From: Curtobacterium sp. MCLR17_007
Lineage (GTDB): Bacteria > Actinomycetota > Actinomycetes > Actinomycetales > Microbacteriaceae
NCBI RefSeq assembly: GCF_003234655.2
Contig: NZ_CP126271.1
Coordinates: 2,852,001 to 2,916,000 of the forward strand
DNA length: 64,000 nucleotides
Reading direction: 5' to 3'
In this document: in pieces, positions 18,575-27,210 of the stretch
How the letters are laid out: every line of letters starts with the position of its first letter
Numbering within the stretch: position 1 is the stretch's first letter
Notes under the pieces: generated by a model
Seen by the model: the letters and a program-made list of their open reading frames with translations, nothing else
Database searches by the model: none
What the model was told of the DNA's origin: nothing
Translations under genes and position numbers: made by a program

Positions 18575-19942
18575 ATGCCGATCCGACCCGTCCCACCCGT
18601 CACGCCGATGCGCGGCGCGGGCTTCTCCCGAAGGAGCCTGCTCGCCGCCGGCGCCGCGGCTGCCACGGTCCTGCCGCTCGCCGCGTGCTCCAGCCCCCTC
18701 TCCGCCGGTCTCGCCGGCAGTGCCCTGAACCCCGAGACCCTGGTCTTCTGGAACCTGTTCGGCGGCGGTGACGGTCTGCGCATGCAGGAGATGGAGCGCG
18801 GCTACGCCAAGCAGCACGGCGGCTCCAGCTCGCTGCAGGCCACCACGTTCGCGTGGGGCAACCCGTACTACTCCAAGGTCACGCTGGCCACCGTCGGCAA
18901 CAAGCCGCCGGACGTCGCGATCTCCCACCTCACCCGCGCGAAGCCGCTGTGGGACGGGGACCTGCTCGACCCGATCACGTCCGACGACCTGGCCGGGGTC
19001 GGCCTCAGCGCGAGCGACTTCAACCAGAAGGCGTGGACGGCGCAGAAGACCGACGGCAAGAACATCTGCATCCCGCTCGACACCCACCCCTTCGTGCTCT
19101 TCTACAACGTCGACGTCTGCCAGAAGGCCGGACTGCTCGACGGCGACGGCAAGCTCAAGGACCTCACCGGCGTGGATGCCTTCGAGAGCGCGCTGGCCGC
19201 GGTCTCCAAGGTCACCGGTGGCACCGCCCTGAACGTCGCGAACGTCAGCGAGGTCGCGACCCCGTGGCGCTTCTTCTGGACGATGTACAACCAGATCAAC
19301 GGTGCGACGCCGTTCATCAGCGACGGCGGCGCGAAGCTCACCGTCAACGAGGACGCGTACACGAAGGTCACCGAGATGACCCAGAAGTGGGTCAAGAGCG
19401 GCTGGCTCAACAAGGGCCTCGACTACGCCACGGCGCAGACGCTGATGTTCACCGGCAAGGCCGGGTTCTTCATGCAGGGCGAGTGGGAGATCAGCACCGC
19501 GCAGTCCATCAAGGGACTGAAGTTCGGCATGGCGCCGATCCCGCAGCTGTTCGACAAGCCCGCCACCCAGGCCGACTCGCACACCTTCATCCTGCCGCGT
19601 AAGGACCGCACGCCGGAGCAGAAGAAGGCGGCGATGCTCTTCATCAAGCAGATGCTCGAGCAGAGCCTCACCTGGGCCCAGGGTGGTCACGTGCCGGCCT
19701 ACCTGCCGACGTACGACAGCTCCGCGTACAAGAACCTGACCCCGCAGTCGAACTACGCGTCGGCCGCCGAGTCGGCCGTGTTCGACGACGCCGCCTGGTA
19801 CGGCGGGTCGGGTTCGACGTTCGAGAACACCGTCGGCGCCCAGCTCGCGCTCGTCCAGCAGGGCAGCAGCTCCCCCGCCGCCGCCATGGGTGCGATCAAG
19901 TCCCAGCTGTCCACCTACCTCAACACGCCGAGCCCGCTGTGA
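18575..19942 (+). CDS. Extracellular sugar-binding lipoprotein (arabinoside importer)
   Basis: A 455-residue solute-binding protein. SRRSLLAAGAAAATVLPLAAC combines a twin-arginine-like motif and a LAAC lipobox. The mature sequence begins with a typical TLVFWNLFGGGDGLRMQEM strand-helix and is rich in Trp/Tyr, as in oligosaccharide binders. GGAG lies 7 nt before the ATG at 18575. It is the first gene of a three-gene CUT1 operon divergent from abfA, which implies arabino-oligosaccharides as ligand. Confidence 0.93.
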   Translation: MPIRPVPPVTPMRGAGFSRRSLLAAGAAAATVLPLAACSSPLSAGLAGSALNPETLVFWNLFGGGDGLRMQEMERGYAKQHGGSSSLQATTFAWGNPYYSKVTLATVGNKPPDVAISHLTRAKPLWDGDLLDPITSDDLAGVGLSASDFNQKAWTAQKTDGKNICIPLDTHPFVLFYNVDVCQKAGLLDGDGKLKDLTGVDAFESALAAVSKVTGGTALNVANVSEVATPWRFFWTMYNQINGATPFISDGGAKLTVNEDAYTKVTEMTQKWVKSGWLNKGLDYATAQTLMFTGKAGFFMQGEWEISTAQSIKGLKFGMAPIPQLFDKPATQADSHTFILPRKDRTPEQKKAAMLFIKQMLEQSLTWAQGGHVPAYLPTYDSSAYKNLTPQSNYASAAESAVFDDAAWYGGSGSTFENTVGAQLALVQQGSSSPAAAMGAIKSQLSTYLNTPSPL

Positions 19943-19996
19943 TCAGCCCGACGACCACCACGAACGCCGTGAACACCCTGCGAAAGGCACGATGAC

Positions 19997-20962
19997 GTGA
20001 CCACAGCACCTGTCCTCGACCGGCCCACGGACGCCGCGTCCGCGCCCCGGAAGCTGCGCACCTACCGCACCAGTCTCACCCGCGGCCAGGGCCGCAGCGG
20101 GTGGCTCTTCCTGGCTCCCTTCGGCCTGTTCTACATCGCCTTCCTGCTCGGACCGACGGTGTGGATGCTCGTCACGAGCTTCTTCAACACCTCGACGGTC
20201 CGCACCGGGCTCGGCAGCTTCGCCGGGTTCTCGAACTACGCGGAGATGCTCGGCCGCGACGACTTCTGGTCGTCGCTCTGGCACACCCTGCAGTTCACGC
20301 TCTACACGACGCCGCCGCTGGTCATCCTGGCGTTCGTGTTCGCCGTGCTGACGAACCGCATGAACAAGGGCCAGTGGTTCTTCCGCCTGGCGTTCTTCCT
20401 GCCGTTCATCCTGCCCTCGGCGACGATCTCGCTGATCTGGGTGTTCATCTTCACGCCGAGCACCGGCCTGTTCGCGAGCATCCAGTCGCTGCTCGGCATG
20501 ACCCCCGGCGCCGGCGTCCTCGCCAGCCCGAACACGGCCATGATCGGTGTGGCCCTGGCGACCGTGTGGTGGACGCTCGGCTTCAACTTCGTGCTCTACC
20601 TGGCTGGCCTGCAGGAGATCCCGCGCGAGCTGTACGAAGCAGCCGCGGTCGACGGTGCGTCGAACTGGCAGCAGATCAAGTCGATCACGCTGCCGCTGCT
20701 CGGCCGGACGACGACCCTCGTCATCCTGCTGCAGATCATCGCCAGCCTGAAGATCTTCGACCAGGTCTACCTGATGACGAACGGCGGCCCGGGCATCTCG
20801 ACCCAGGTCTCGCTGCAGCTCATCACGGGCGTCGGCTTCACCGACAACCGGCTCGGTGCGGCATCGGCCGCATCGGTGCTCCTGTTCATCGTGATCGTCG
20901 CGATCGCGGTCATCCGGCAGCTCGTCGAGCGCGCTGCCGCCAAGCGAGAGATCGGTGCCTGA
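19997..20962 (+). CDS. Carbohydrate ABC transporter permease (MalF-like, arabinoside importer)
   Basis: A 321-residue permease starting at GTG with GAAAGG about 10 nt upstream. Six or so hydrophobic spans follow a Thr/Arg-rich N-terminus. The EAA loop is EAAAVDGASNWQQIKSITLPLL. It lies 54 bp after the binding-protein gene. It pairs with the following permease. Confidence 0.93.
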   Translation: MTTAPVLDRPTDAASAPRKLRTYRTSLTRGQGRSGWLFLAPFGLFYIAFLLGPTVWMLVTSFFNTSTVRTGLGSFAGFSNYAEMLGRDDFWSSLWHTLQFTLYTTPPLVILAFVFAVLTNRMNKGQWFFRLAFFLPFILPSATISLIWVFIFTPSTGLFASIQSLLGMTPGAGVLASPNTAMIGVALATVWWTLGFNFVLYLAGLQEIPRELYEAAAVDGASNWQQIKSITLPLLGRTTTLVILLQIIASLKIFDQVYLMTNGGPGISTQVSLQLITGVGFTDNRLGAASAASVLLFIVIVAIAVIRQLVERAAAKREIGA

Positions 20963-20963
20963 C

Positions 20964-21878
20964 ATGACCGCCACCGAGAGCATCACGACCGAGCGCCCGA
21001 AGTACCGCTCCGGCGTCTCGTCGGCCGCACCGACCAGCGCCGCCAAGATCGGTGTCAGCGGCCGCGGGTTCACGATCGCGTCGGGCATCATCCTGACGGT
21101 GTTCGCGATCATCTGGCTCATCCCGAGCCTGTTCGCGCTGAAGACGTCGCTGTCCGACAACGGCGTCGCGGCCCTCGGCGCGAACTCGATCCTGTCGAAC
21201 TGGAACCCGACGCTGCACTCGTACGCGTCGCTGTTCCAGGCCGGCGACATCTGGAACTGGTACCTGGCCAGCGGCATCACGAGCGTCATCACGGCGCTGC
21301 TGACGGTGCTGTTCGCCTCGATGGCGGCGTTCGCACTGAGCCGGCTGGTGTTCCGCGGCCGCAACGTCGCGTTCCTGCTGATCATCCTCGGCATCATGAT
21401 CCCGACGCAGGTCCTGATCATCCCGATCTTCCAGGAGCTCAACTCCGTCGGCCTGCTGAACACCTACTGGTCGGTCATCTTCCCGCAGGTGCCGGCCGTG
21501 ATCGCGGTGTTCATCTTCAAGCAGTTCTTCGACGGGATCCCCCGCGAGCTCGAGGAGGCCGCACGCATCGACGGCGCGGGCATCTGGAAGGTCTACTGGT
21601 CGGTGATCCTGCCGCTGTCGCGTCCGGTCATCGCCGCGGTGACGATCCTGACGTTCGTCGGCGTCTGGAACAACCTGCTCCTGCCGCTGTTCGTCCTGTC
21701 GAACCCGGATCTCATGACCATCCCGGTCGGTCTGGCGACGGTCCAGGGCAGCTTCGGCCAGCGCTACGCCGACATCCAGGCCGGTGCGCTGCTCGCGGCG
21801 CTGCCGCTGATCATCCTCTACCTGATCTTCCAGCGGCAGATCGTGGAGGGCGTGACGGGTTCCGGCCTCAAGGGCTGA
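20964..21878 (+). CDS. Carbohydrate ABC transporter permease (MalG-like, arabinoside importer)
   Basis: A 304-residue permease; the EAA motif is EAARIDGAGIWKVYWSVILPLSRP. ATG at 20964 directly follows the upstream stop; a GTG at 20955 overlapping that stop is an alternative. It completes the channel; the ATPase must come from elsewhere in the genome. A long terminator palindrome begins 20 bp after its stop. Confidence 0.92.
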   Translation: MTATESITTERPKYRSGVSSAAPTSAAKIGVSGRGFTIASGIILTVFAIIWLIPSLFALKTSLSDNGVAALGANSILSNWNPTLHSYASLFQAGDIWNWYLASGITSVITALLTVLFASMAAFALSRLVFRGRNVAFLLIILGIMIPTQVLIIPIFQELNSVGLLNTYWSVIFPQVPAVIAVFIFKQFFDGIPRELEEAARIDGAGIWKVYWSVILPLSRPVIAAVTILTFVGVWNNLLLPLFVLSNPDLMTIPVGLATVQGSFGQRYADIQAGALLAALPLIILYLIFQRQIVEGVTGSGLKG

Positions 21879-21897
21879 CGCCAGCGGAACGCGCGCA

Positions 21898-21937
21898 GAC
21901 GGGAGGCCCGGTGCCAGCTGGCACCGGGCCTCCCGTC
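21898..21937. terminator. Bidirectional terminator, perfect 40-bp palindrome
   Basis: Arm GACGGGAGGCCCGGTGCCAG followed at once by its complement, between the arabinoside permease (plus) and the siderophore-interacting protein (minus). The same 40 bp recur exactly at 26867-26906. Confidence 0.9.
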
Positions 21938-21963
21938 CGTTCGTGTGTCCGGCCGCGGGCACG

Positions 21964-22797
21964 TCACGCGTGGACGCGCGTGCGCTCCTGCTTCCAGAAC
22001 CCGCTGAAGGTGATGCGGGACTTCGGCAGCCCCGACCGGTGCAGGTGGCGCCGGCCCTCGGTGGCCAGGGTCGACTCCCCCACGACGAACGCGTAGCCGC
22101 GGTCGTCCGACGGGGTGTGGCGGCGGAGTTCCTCGAGGGCGGCGGCACCCGGGGTCGCGTGCGGGTCCTGGCGGACGAGCCAGGTCACCGAGACACCGTC
22201 GGGGGCGTCGAGCTCCCGCATGTCGGCGGCCGCCGGGACCTCGATGATGATCCGTCCGACGGCGTCCCTCGGCAGCGACGCCGCGATGCCGACGACGCCG
22301 GGCAGTCCGGTCTCCTCGGCGACGACGAGCACCTCGGTGGCGTCGTCCGGGCAGTCGAAGATGCAGCCCTGGTCGAGGAAGGCGAGCTCGTCGCCCGGCT
22401 GTGCTGCGCAGGCCCAGAGCGCCGCGCGGCCCTCGGGCGTGCCGTCGACGTCGGTGTGCACGACGAAGTCGATGTCCAGTTCGGCCGGCGACGTCTCGGT
22501 CCCGGGGCGGAAGGCGGCGACGCTGTAGTTCGCGCAGTGCGGGCGGACGTCCTCGGGGATGGCCAGGAACGGCGGCCACCACTTCGCGCCGTCGAGCTCC
22601 GGCAGCCGGAAGGCGTCCTGGTGCGGGAGCGGCATGAACAGGCGGAACCAGTGGTCGAAGCCGAGGTACCCGAACTCGTGCAGGTCGTCACCGGTGACGG
22701 TGACGCGGTGCATCGACGGCGTCGCACGCTCGGTCCGGAGGACGCGCGCCCGGAAGAGCCGGGGGTTCGTGGGCATGAGCCGCGGGGTCTTCGCCAT
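21964..22797 (-). CDS. Siderophore-interacting protein (FAD-dependent ferric-siderophore reductase)
   Basis: A 277-residue cytoplasmic flavoprotein of the SIP/ViuB family that frees iron from imported siderophores by reduction. The FAD-binding N-domain (VTGDDLHEFGYLGFDHWFRLFMP, then ANYSVAAFRP in place of the usual RxYT) precedes the SIP C-domain with WLVRQD and the ending FSGFWKQERTRVHA. The ATG lies at the edge of an iron box, with a possible -10 TAGCCT six nt before it, so the message may be leaderless. It is divergent from the siderophore ABC genes. Confidence 0.92.
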   Translation of the reverse strand: MAKTPRLMPTNPRLFRARVLRTERATPSMHRVTVTGDDLHEFGYLGFDHWFRLFMPLPHQDAFRLPELDGAKWWPPFLAIPEDVRPHCANYSVAAFRPGTETSPAELDIDFVVHTDVDGTPEGRAALWACAAQPGDELAFLDQGCIFDCPDDATEVLVVAEETGLPGVVGIAASLPRDAVGRIIIEVPAAADMRELDAPDGVSVTWLVRQDPHATPGAAALEELRRHTPSDDRGYAFVVGESTLATEGRRHLHRSGLPKSRITFSGFWKQERTRVHA

Positions 22798-22815
22798 GAG
22801 GCAAGGCTAACCTAA
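22797..22815. promoter_or_regulatory. DtxR/IdeR-type iron box between SIP and siderophore permease genes
   Basis: TGAGGCAAGGCTAACCTAA matches the known consensus TTAGGTTAGSCTAACCTAA fully in the right half and at 5 of 8 positions in the left. It overlaps the SIP start codon and ends 1 bp before the divergent permease ATG. Iron-loaded DtxR/IdeR bound here would block both. Confidence 0.85.
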
Positions 22816-22816
22816 G

Positions 22817-23905
22817 ATGATTCGCGTGCCAGTCTCCGTTCCCGTCCCCACGGACACCCGCCCGCTGACCGCCGGCACGTCGGTCCGCGCGACCGGGGTG
22901 CACCGTGCGACGCTCCGCCGGCGGTCACTGCTCGTCGTCGTCATGGTCGTGGCGCTCGCCGTCACGAGCGTGCTGAGCATGCTGCTCGGCAGCAACCACA
23001 TCGGCGTCGACCGGGTCGTGGCCGGGCTGCTGCACACCGGCACGAGCACCGACGACGCCATCGTGTGGGGCTCCCGGATCCCCCGCACGCTCATCGGGGC
23101 GACCGTCGGCGCAGCGCTCGGCATCGCGGGGCTGCTCATGCAAGGACACACGCGCAACCCGCTCGCCGACCCCGGCCTGTTCGGGGTGTCGGCAGGTGCG
23201 GGGCTCGCCGTGGTGGTCGGCGTCTACGTCTTCGGCATCACGAACACGGGCGTGACGGTGTGGTTCGCCCTGGCCGGCGCGGTCGTCGCCAGCGTCGTCG
23301 TGTTCTCGGTCACGATCGCGGGCAGCGGGACGGCGAGCCCCGTACCGCTCGCGCTCGCCGGAGCCGCGGTGTCAGCACTGCTGGGCGCCGTCACGTCGTT
23401 CATCGTCCTGACCGACCGGGACTCGCTCGACGCGTACCGCCTGTGGGTGGTCGGGTCCCTGTCCGGACGGCAGCTCGACGTGCTCGGTGCGACGTGGCCG
23501 TTCCTGGTCGTGGGACTCGTGCTCGCGGTCGCCAACGTCCGCGCGCTCGACGCCCTCGGGCTGGGCGCCGACCTGGCGCGGGGCCTCGGGGAGAACGTGC
23601 TCGTCGCGCGGCTGGTCGGCCTGGGCGGCATCACCCTGCTGGCCGCCGGAGCGACGGCGGCGGCGGGTCCGATCGGCTTCGTCGGTCTGACCGTCCCGCA
23701 CGTGGCACGAGCCCTCGTCGGGACGGGCCACCGATGGGCGCTGCCGGCGTCCGCGCTGCTCGGGGCCGCGCTGGTGCTGCTCGCGGACGTGGTCGGCCGG
23801 CTCATCGGCGGGTTCGCCGAGGTCGAGGTCGGGATCGTGCTCGCCGTGATCGGCGGCCCGGTGTTCGTCGCCGTCGCCCGCCGTCGATCGCTGGTGTCGC
23901 TGTGA
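22817..23905 (+). CDS. Ferric-siderophore ABC transporter permease (FecCD family, first)
   Basis: A 362-residue polytopic permease of the FecCD/BtuC family. Diagnostic stretches are RIPRTLIGATVGAALGIAGLLMQGHTRNPLADPGLFGVSAGAG and GPIGFVGLTVPHVARALVGTGHRW. It imports a ferric siderophore together with the next permease. ATG at 22817 abuts the iron box; a GTG at 22826 is an alternative. A GTGA overlap couples it to the next gene. Confidence 0.94.
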   Translation: MIRVPVSVPVPTDTRPLTAGTSVRATGVHRATLRRRSLLVVVMVVALAVTSVLSMLLGSNHIGVDRVVAGLLHTGTSTDDAIVWGSRIPRTLIGATVGAALGIAGLLMQGHTRNPLADPGLFGVSAGAGLAVVVGVYVFGITNTGVTVWFALAGAVVASVVVFSVTIAGSGTASPVPLALAGAAVSALLGAVTSFIVLTDRDSLDAYRLWVVGSLSGRQLDVLGATWPFLVVGLVLAVANVRALDALGLGADLARGLGENVLVARLVGLGGITLLAAGATAAAGPIGFVGLTVPHVARALVGTGHRWALPASALLGAALVLLADVVGRLIGGFAEVEVGIVLAVIGGPVFVAVARRRSLVSL

Positions 23906-25002
23906 GCGGGCGGGTGCTCGCGGACGCCGACGTCGTCGCACCGCACGCCGGTCCGCGCCGGGGCGTCCGCATCGGACCGATCGGACTCGCCTGGCGCCCA
24001 CGGGTGTTCGGCGTGACGGTCGGCGCGGTCGTGGTGGCCGTGCTGCTCGTGGTGCTCGGCGTCGCGATCGGCTCGACGTGGATCGCGCCGGGTGTGGTCA
24101 TCCGGTCGCTGGTCGGGCTCGAGAGCGGCCCGGACGCCTTCATCGTCACCGCACTCCGACTGCCCCGGGTGCTCACCGGGGCGCTCGTCGGGCTGACGCT
24201 CGCCGTTGCCGGGGCGCTGACACAGACCTTCACGCGGAACCCGCTCGGCACGCCCGACATCATCGGGGTCACCTCGGGCGCCAGCGTCGGCGCGGTGGCC
24301 GCCGTGGTGCTCGGGGGCGGCAGCTCCGCCATCAGCACGCTCGTGCTCGGCGGCGGCATCCCGGTCGCGGCCACGATCGGCGCACTGGTCGCCGCCGTCA
24401 CCGTCTACGGGCTCGGCTGGCGCGGCGGCGTGCAGAGCTACCGGCTCGTGCTGGTCGGGATCGGGGTGAGCGCCACGCTCGACGCGGTCACCAGCTACCT
24501 GCTCGTCCGTGCCCAGATCACCCAGGCCACCGCGGCGTCGCAGTGGCTCGTCGGCAGCCTGTCGAGCACGTCGTGGTCGAGCGTCTGGCCGCTGCTCGCC
24601 GTGGCCGTGGTGGCGGTGCCCATCGCCCTGGCGACGAGCGCGGCGCTCGGCATCGGTCAGCTCGGGGACGAGGTCGCGGTCGGCGTCGGGCTCGGCATCC
24701 AGCGACACCGGCTGCTCGTGATCGCCCTGGCCGTCGTGCTCACCGCCGCCGCCGTGGCCGCCGCGGGCCCGGTCGGCTTCGTGGCCTTCGTCGTGCCGCA
24801 GATCGCCCTCCGACTGGCGGGGACCAACCGTCCGCCACTGCTGCTGTCCGCGGCGCTCGGGGCGGTCCTCGTCCTCGGCGCCGACCTGCTCGCCCGCTCG
24901 GCGTTCCCGTGGCAGGTGCCGGTCGGCATCGTCACGACCGTCATCGGCGCCCCGTACCTGATCTGGCTGCTCGTCCGCCACCGCAAGGAGATGTCCCGAT
25001 GA
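23902..25002 (+). CDS. Ferric-siderophore ABC transporter permease (FecCD family, second)
   Basis: A 366-residue FecCD permease, partner of the previous gene. It carries RLPRVLTGALVGLTLAVAGALTQ, RNPLGTPDIIGVTSGAS and GPVGFVAFVVPQIALRLAG. The GTG start at 23902 overlaps the preceding stop. The stop overlaps the ATPase ATG (ATGA), so the three genes form one translational unit. Confidence 0.94.
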   Translation: MSGRVLADADVVAPHAGPRRGVRIGPIGLAWRPRVFGVTVGAVVVAVLLVVLGVAIGSTWIAPGVVIRSLVGLESGPDAFIVTALRLPRVLTGALVGLTLAVAGALTQTFTRNPLGTPDIIGVTSGASVGAVAAVVLGGGSSAISTLVLGGGIPVAATIGALVAAVTVYGLGWRGGVQSYRLVLVGIGVSATLDAVTSYLLVRAQITQATAASQWLVGSLSSTSWSSVWPLLAVAVVAVPIALATSAALGIGQLGDEVAVGVGLGIQRHRLLVIALAVVLTAAAVAAAGPVGFVAFVVPQIALRLAGTNRPPLLLSAALGAVLVLGADLLARSAFPWQVPVGIVTTVIGAPYLIWLLVRHRKEMSR

Positions 25003-25835
25003 CCCCGTCCGTGCTCGAGGCCCGCGGGCTCTCCGTCGGCTACGACCGCCACCCCGTGCTGCAGGACCTCGACCTGTCGATCGAGCGCGGCACCGTGACC
25101 ACGTTCCTCGGGGCGAACGGCTGCGGCAAGTCCACGCTGCTCAAGGCCTTCGGTCGGGTGCTCAAGCCGATCGCGGGCGAGGTCCTGCTGGACGGCGTCC
25201 CGATCCGCTCGGAGCCGAACCGTGCCGTCGCGCGGAAGCTCGCGATCCTGCCCCAGTCCCCCGTCGCCCCGGCCGGCACCACCGTGCTCGACCTGGTCAT
25301 GCGCGGCCGGAACCCGCACCAGTCCTGGGCGAAGCCGTGGACCGCCGAGGACGCCGCCGTCGCCGAGGACGCCATCGCCGCCACGGGGCTGACGGCGGTG
25401 GCCCACCGCGACGTCGCGAGCCTGTCCGGTGGCCAGCGGCAGCGTGCGTGGATCGCCCTCGTGCTCGCGCAGCACGCCGACACCCTGCTGCTCGACGAGC
25501 CCACGACCTACCTCGACCTGGCCCACCAGCTGGAGGTCCTGCGGCTCGTCCGGCGGATCAACCGCGACCAGGGCGCGACGGTCGTCATGGTGCTCCACGA
25601 CCTGACGCTCGCCGCCCGGTACTCGGACCGCCTGGTCGTGCTGCACGACGGCGGTGTCGTCGCCGACGGCACGCCGCACGAGGTGCTGACGCCCGCCGTC
25701 CTGGCCGCGGCGTTCGGACTCCACGCCCGTGTCGTCCCGGACCCGGTGACCGGGGCGCCGATGGTCGTGCCCGAGGCCGACGAACACGACCTGGACCACG
25801 TCACGGGGCTCGCCGACTCGACTTACTTAGGTTAG
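24999..25835 (+). CDS. Ferric-siderophore ABC transporter ATP-binding protein (FepC-like)
   Basis: A 278-residue ATPase: Walker A GANGCGKST at about residue 38-46, signature LSGGQRQRAWIAL, Walker B TLLLDEPTTYLDLAHQ, switch His in VLHDLTLAARYSDR. All catalytic motifs are intact and the TYLDLAHQ string is typical of iron-siderophore and cobalamin ATPases. It ends inside the iron box of the next gene. Confidence 0.95.
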   Translation: MTPSVLEARGLSVGYDRHPVLQDLDLSIERGTVTTFLGANGCGKSTLLKAFGRVLKPIAGEVLLDGVPIRSEPNRAVARKLAILPQSPVAPAGTTVLDLVMRGRNPHQSWAKPWTAEDAAVAEDAIAATGLTAVAHRDVASLSGGQRQRAWIALVLAQHADTLLLDEPTTYLDLAHQLEVLRLVRRINRDQGATVVMVLHDLTLAARYSDRLVVLHDGGVVADGTPHEVLTPAVLAAAFGLHARVVPDPVTGAPMVVPEADEHDLDHVTGLADSTYLG

Positions 25836-25845
25836 GCTCTCCTAA
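25827..25845 (+). promoter_or_regulatory. DtxR/IdeR-type iron box of the siderophore-binding protein gene
   Basis: TTAGGTTAGGCTCTCCTAA matches the consensus TTAGGTTAGSCTAACCTAA at 17 of 19 positions. It overlaps the stop codon of the ATPase gene and ends one base before the GTG of the binding-protein gene. A possible -10 TAGGCT (25833-25838) lies inside it. Confidence 0.9.
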
Positions 25846-25846
25846 T

Positions 25847-26851
25847 GTGAAGCTCCGATCGATTCTCCTGACCGCAGTGGCCGCATCGGCCCTCCTCCTG
25901 GCCGGCTGCTCGAGCACCGGGACGACCGGATCGTCCGCGGGCAGCGGTTCCTCCGCCGCCGCTGGCGGTGCCTGGTCGTACGAGGACGCCACGGGCACCA
26001 CCGTCAAGGTCGACCACACGCCGAAGCGGGTCGTCGTCCTCAACGACATCGCGATCTCGTTCGTGCAGTACGGTCTGCGCCCGGTCGGTACCTTCGGGCA
26101 GCTGACGATGGCTTCCGACGCGCGCTTCAAGGGCCTCGACACCGACGGCATCACCCAGCTCGGCAAGGCGTACGGCGACATCGACCTCGAGCAGCTCGCG
26201 GCGCTCAAGCCCGACCTCGTGGTCACCTCCGTGTACCCGACGGACGAACAGGGCACGCTCGACCCGAAGGCGCCGGGCTACGGCTTCAAGGACAAGGCGC
26301 AGGAGAAGCAGATCGCGGCCATCGCCCCGATCGTCCAGGTCAAGTGGGGCGGCAAGGGCCTCGACGTGATCAAGGACATCAGCGGGCTCGCCGAGTCGCT
26401 CGGGGCGAAGGAGTCGACGGTCGCCGCTGCCGAGAAGCGCTTCGACACCGCGAAGGACGAACTCACCGCGGCGACGAAGCGACAGGACCTGCGGGTCGTC
26501 TCGATGTACGCCGACGGCGACGGCGCCTACGTCACCCGCCCCGCCGACGAGCCGACGCTGCAGATGTACCGCGACTTCGGTGTCGACCTCGTGACGCCGA
26601 AGCCGAAGGGCTTCTACTGGGGGATCTACAGCTGGGAGAACGCGGGTCAGATCAGCGGCGACGTGCTGCTGCTGTCGCAGCAGGGCTACCAGGTCGCCGA
26701 CCTCGAGAAGCAGCCGACGTTCGCCGACAACACGGCACTGCAGGCCGGCCAGGTCCACAGCTGGACGTTCCCGGCGCTCGACTACGCCTCGCAGGCGCAG
26801 TACATGACGCAGCTGGCGGGCTGGCTCGACGACAGCAAGAAGCTGTCCTAG
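25847..26851 (+). CDS. Ferric-siderophore substrate-binding lipoprotein
   Basis: A 334-residue class III binding protein (FepB/FhuD type). Signal peptide LRSILLTAVAASALLLAGC carries a lipobox LAGC. The core begins WSYEDATGTTVKVDHTPKRVVVLNDI and includes LAALKPDLVVTSVYP, both typical of this family. The GTG at 25847 lies directly after the iron box with no room for a ribosome site, indicating a leaderless message with its own iron-controlled promoter, even though the transporter genes end only 11 bp upstream. Confidence 0.93.
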   Translation: MKLRSILLTAVAASALLLAGCSSTGTTGSSAGSGSSAAAGGAWSYEDATGTTVKVDHTPKRVVVLNDIAISFVQYGLRPVGTFGQLTMASDARFKGLDTDGITQLGKAYGDIDLEQLAALKPDLVVTSVYPTDEQGTLDPKAPGYGFKDKAQEKQIAAIAPIVQVKWGGKGLDVIKDISGLAESLGAKESTVAAAEKRFDTAKDELTAATKRQDLRVVSMYADGDGAYVTRPADEPTLQMYRDFGVDLVTPKPKGFYWGIYSWENAGQISGDVLLLSQQGYQVADLEKQPTFADNTALQAGQVHSWTFPALDYASQAQYMTQLAGWLDDSKKLS

Positions 26852-26864
26852 ACCCACGCCGATC

Positions 26865-26908
26865 CGGACGGGAGGCCCGGTGCCAGCTGGCACCGGGCCT
26901 CCCGTCCG
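26865..26908. terminator. Bidirectional terminator, perfect 44-bp palindrome
   Basis: Extends the 40-bp palindrome seen at 21898-21937 by CG on each side. It separates the siderophore-binding gene (plus) from a small minus-strand gene. Confidence 0.9.
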
Positions 26909-26916
26909 TCGCGTGG

Positions 26917-27180
26917 TCAGTCCTTCGGCAGCAGCGGAGCCCAGAACGCATCGGGGCCGTCGGCGACGACGGCCTCCGGGTCGAAGCGGAAGCCGTACTC
27001 GCCGACGAACTCGGCCGCGCCGGCGACCTCGTCCTGTTCGTCGTCGCGGTCGGGCTCGAACAGGTACACGCCGTGCCCCATCGGGACACCGCTGTCACTG
27101 ATGACGGTCAGGTCCCAACGCCCCTCTTCGGCGCGCTCGATCCGGACGACGGCAGCCTGTGCGGCGGTGAAGTCAGCCAT
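26917..27180 (-). CDS. Hypothetical small acidic protein
   Basis: An 87-residue acidic soluble protein, MADFTAAQAAVVRIERAEEG..., ending FWAPLLPKD. No recognised domain, signal or membrane segment. It ends 9 bp from the terminator of the siderophore locus and runs in the same direction as the beta-lactamase gene 30 bp upstream of it, so it may be the last gene of that transcript. Confidence 0.65.
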   Translation of the reverse strand: MADFTAAQAAVVRIERAEEGRWDLTVISDSGVPMGHGVYLFEPDRDDEQDEVAGAAEFVGEYGFRFDPEAVVADGPDAFWAPLLPKD

Positions 27181-27210
27181 GTCGCGGAGCGTACGCCGCG
27201 GTCCTCCGGG

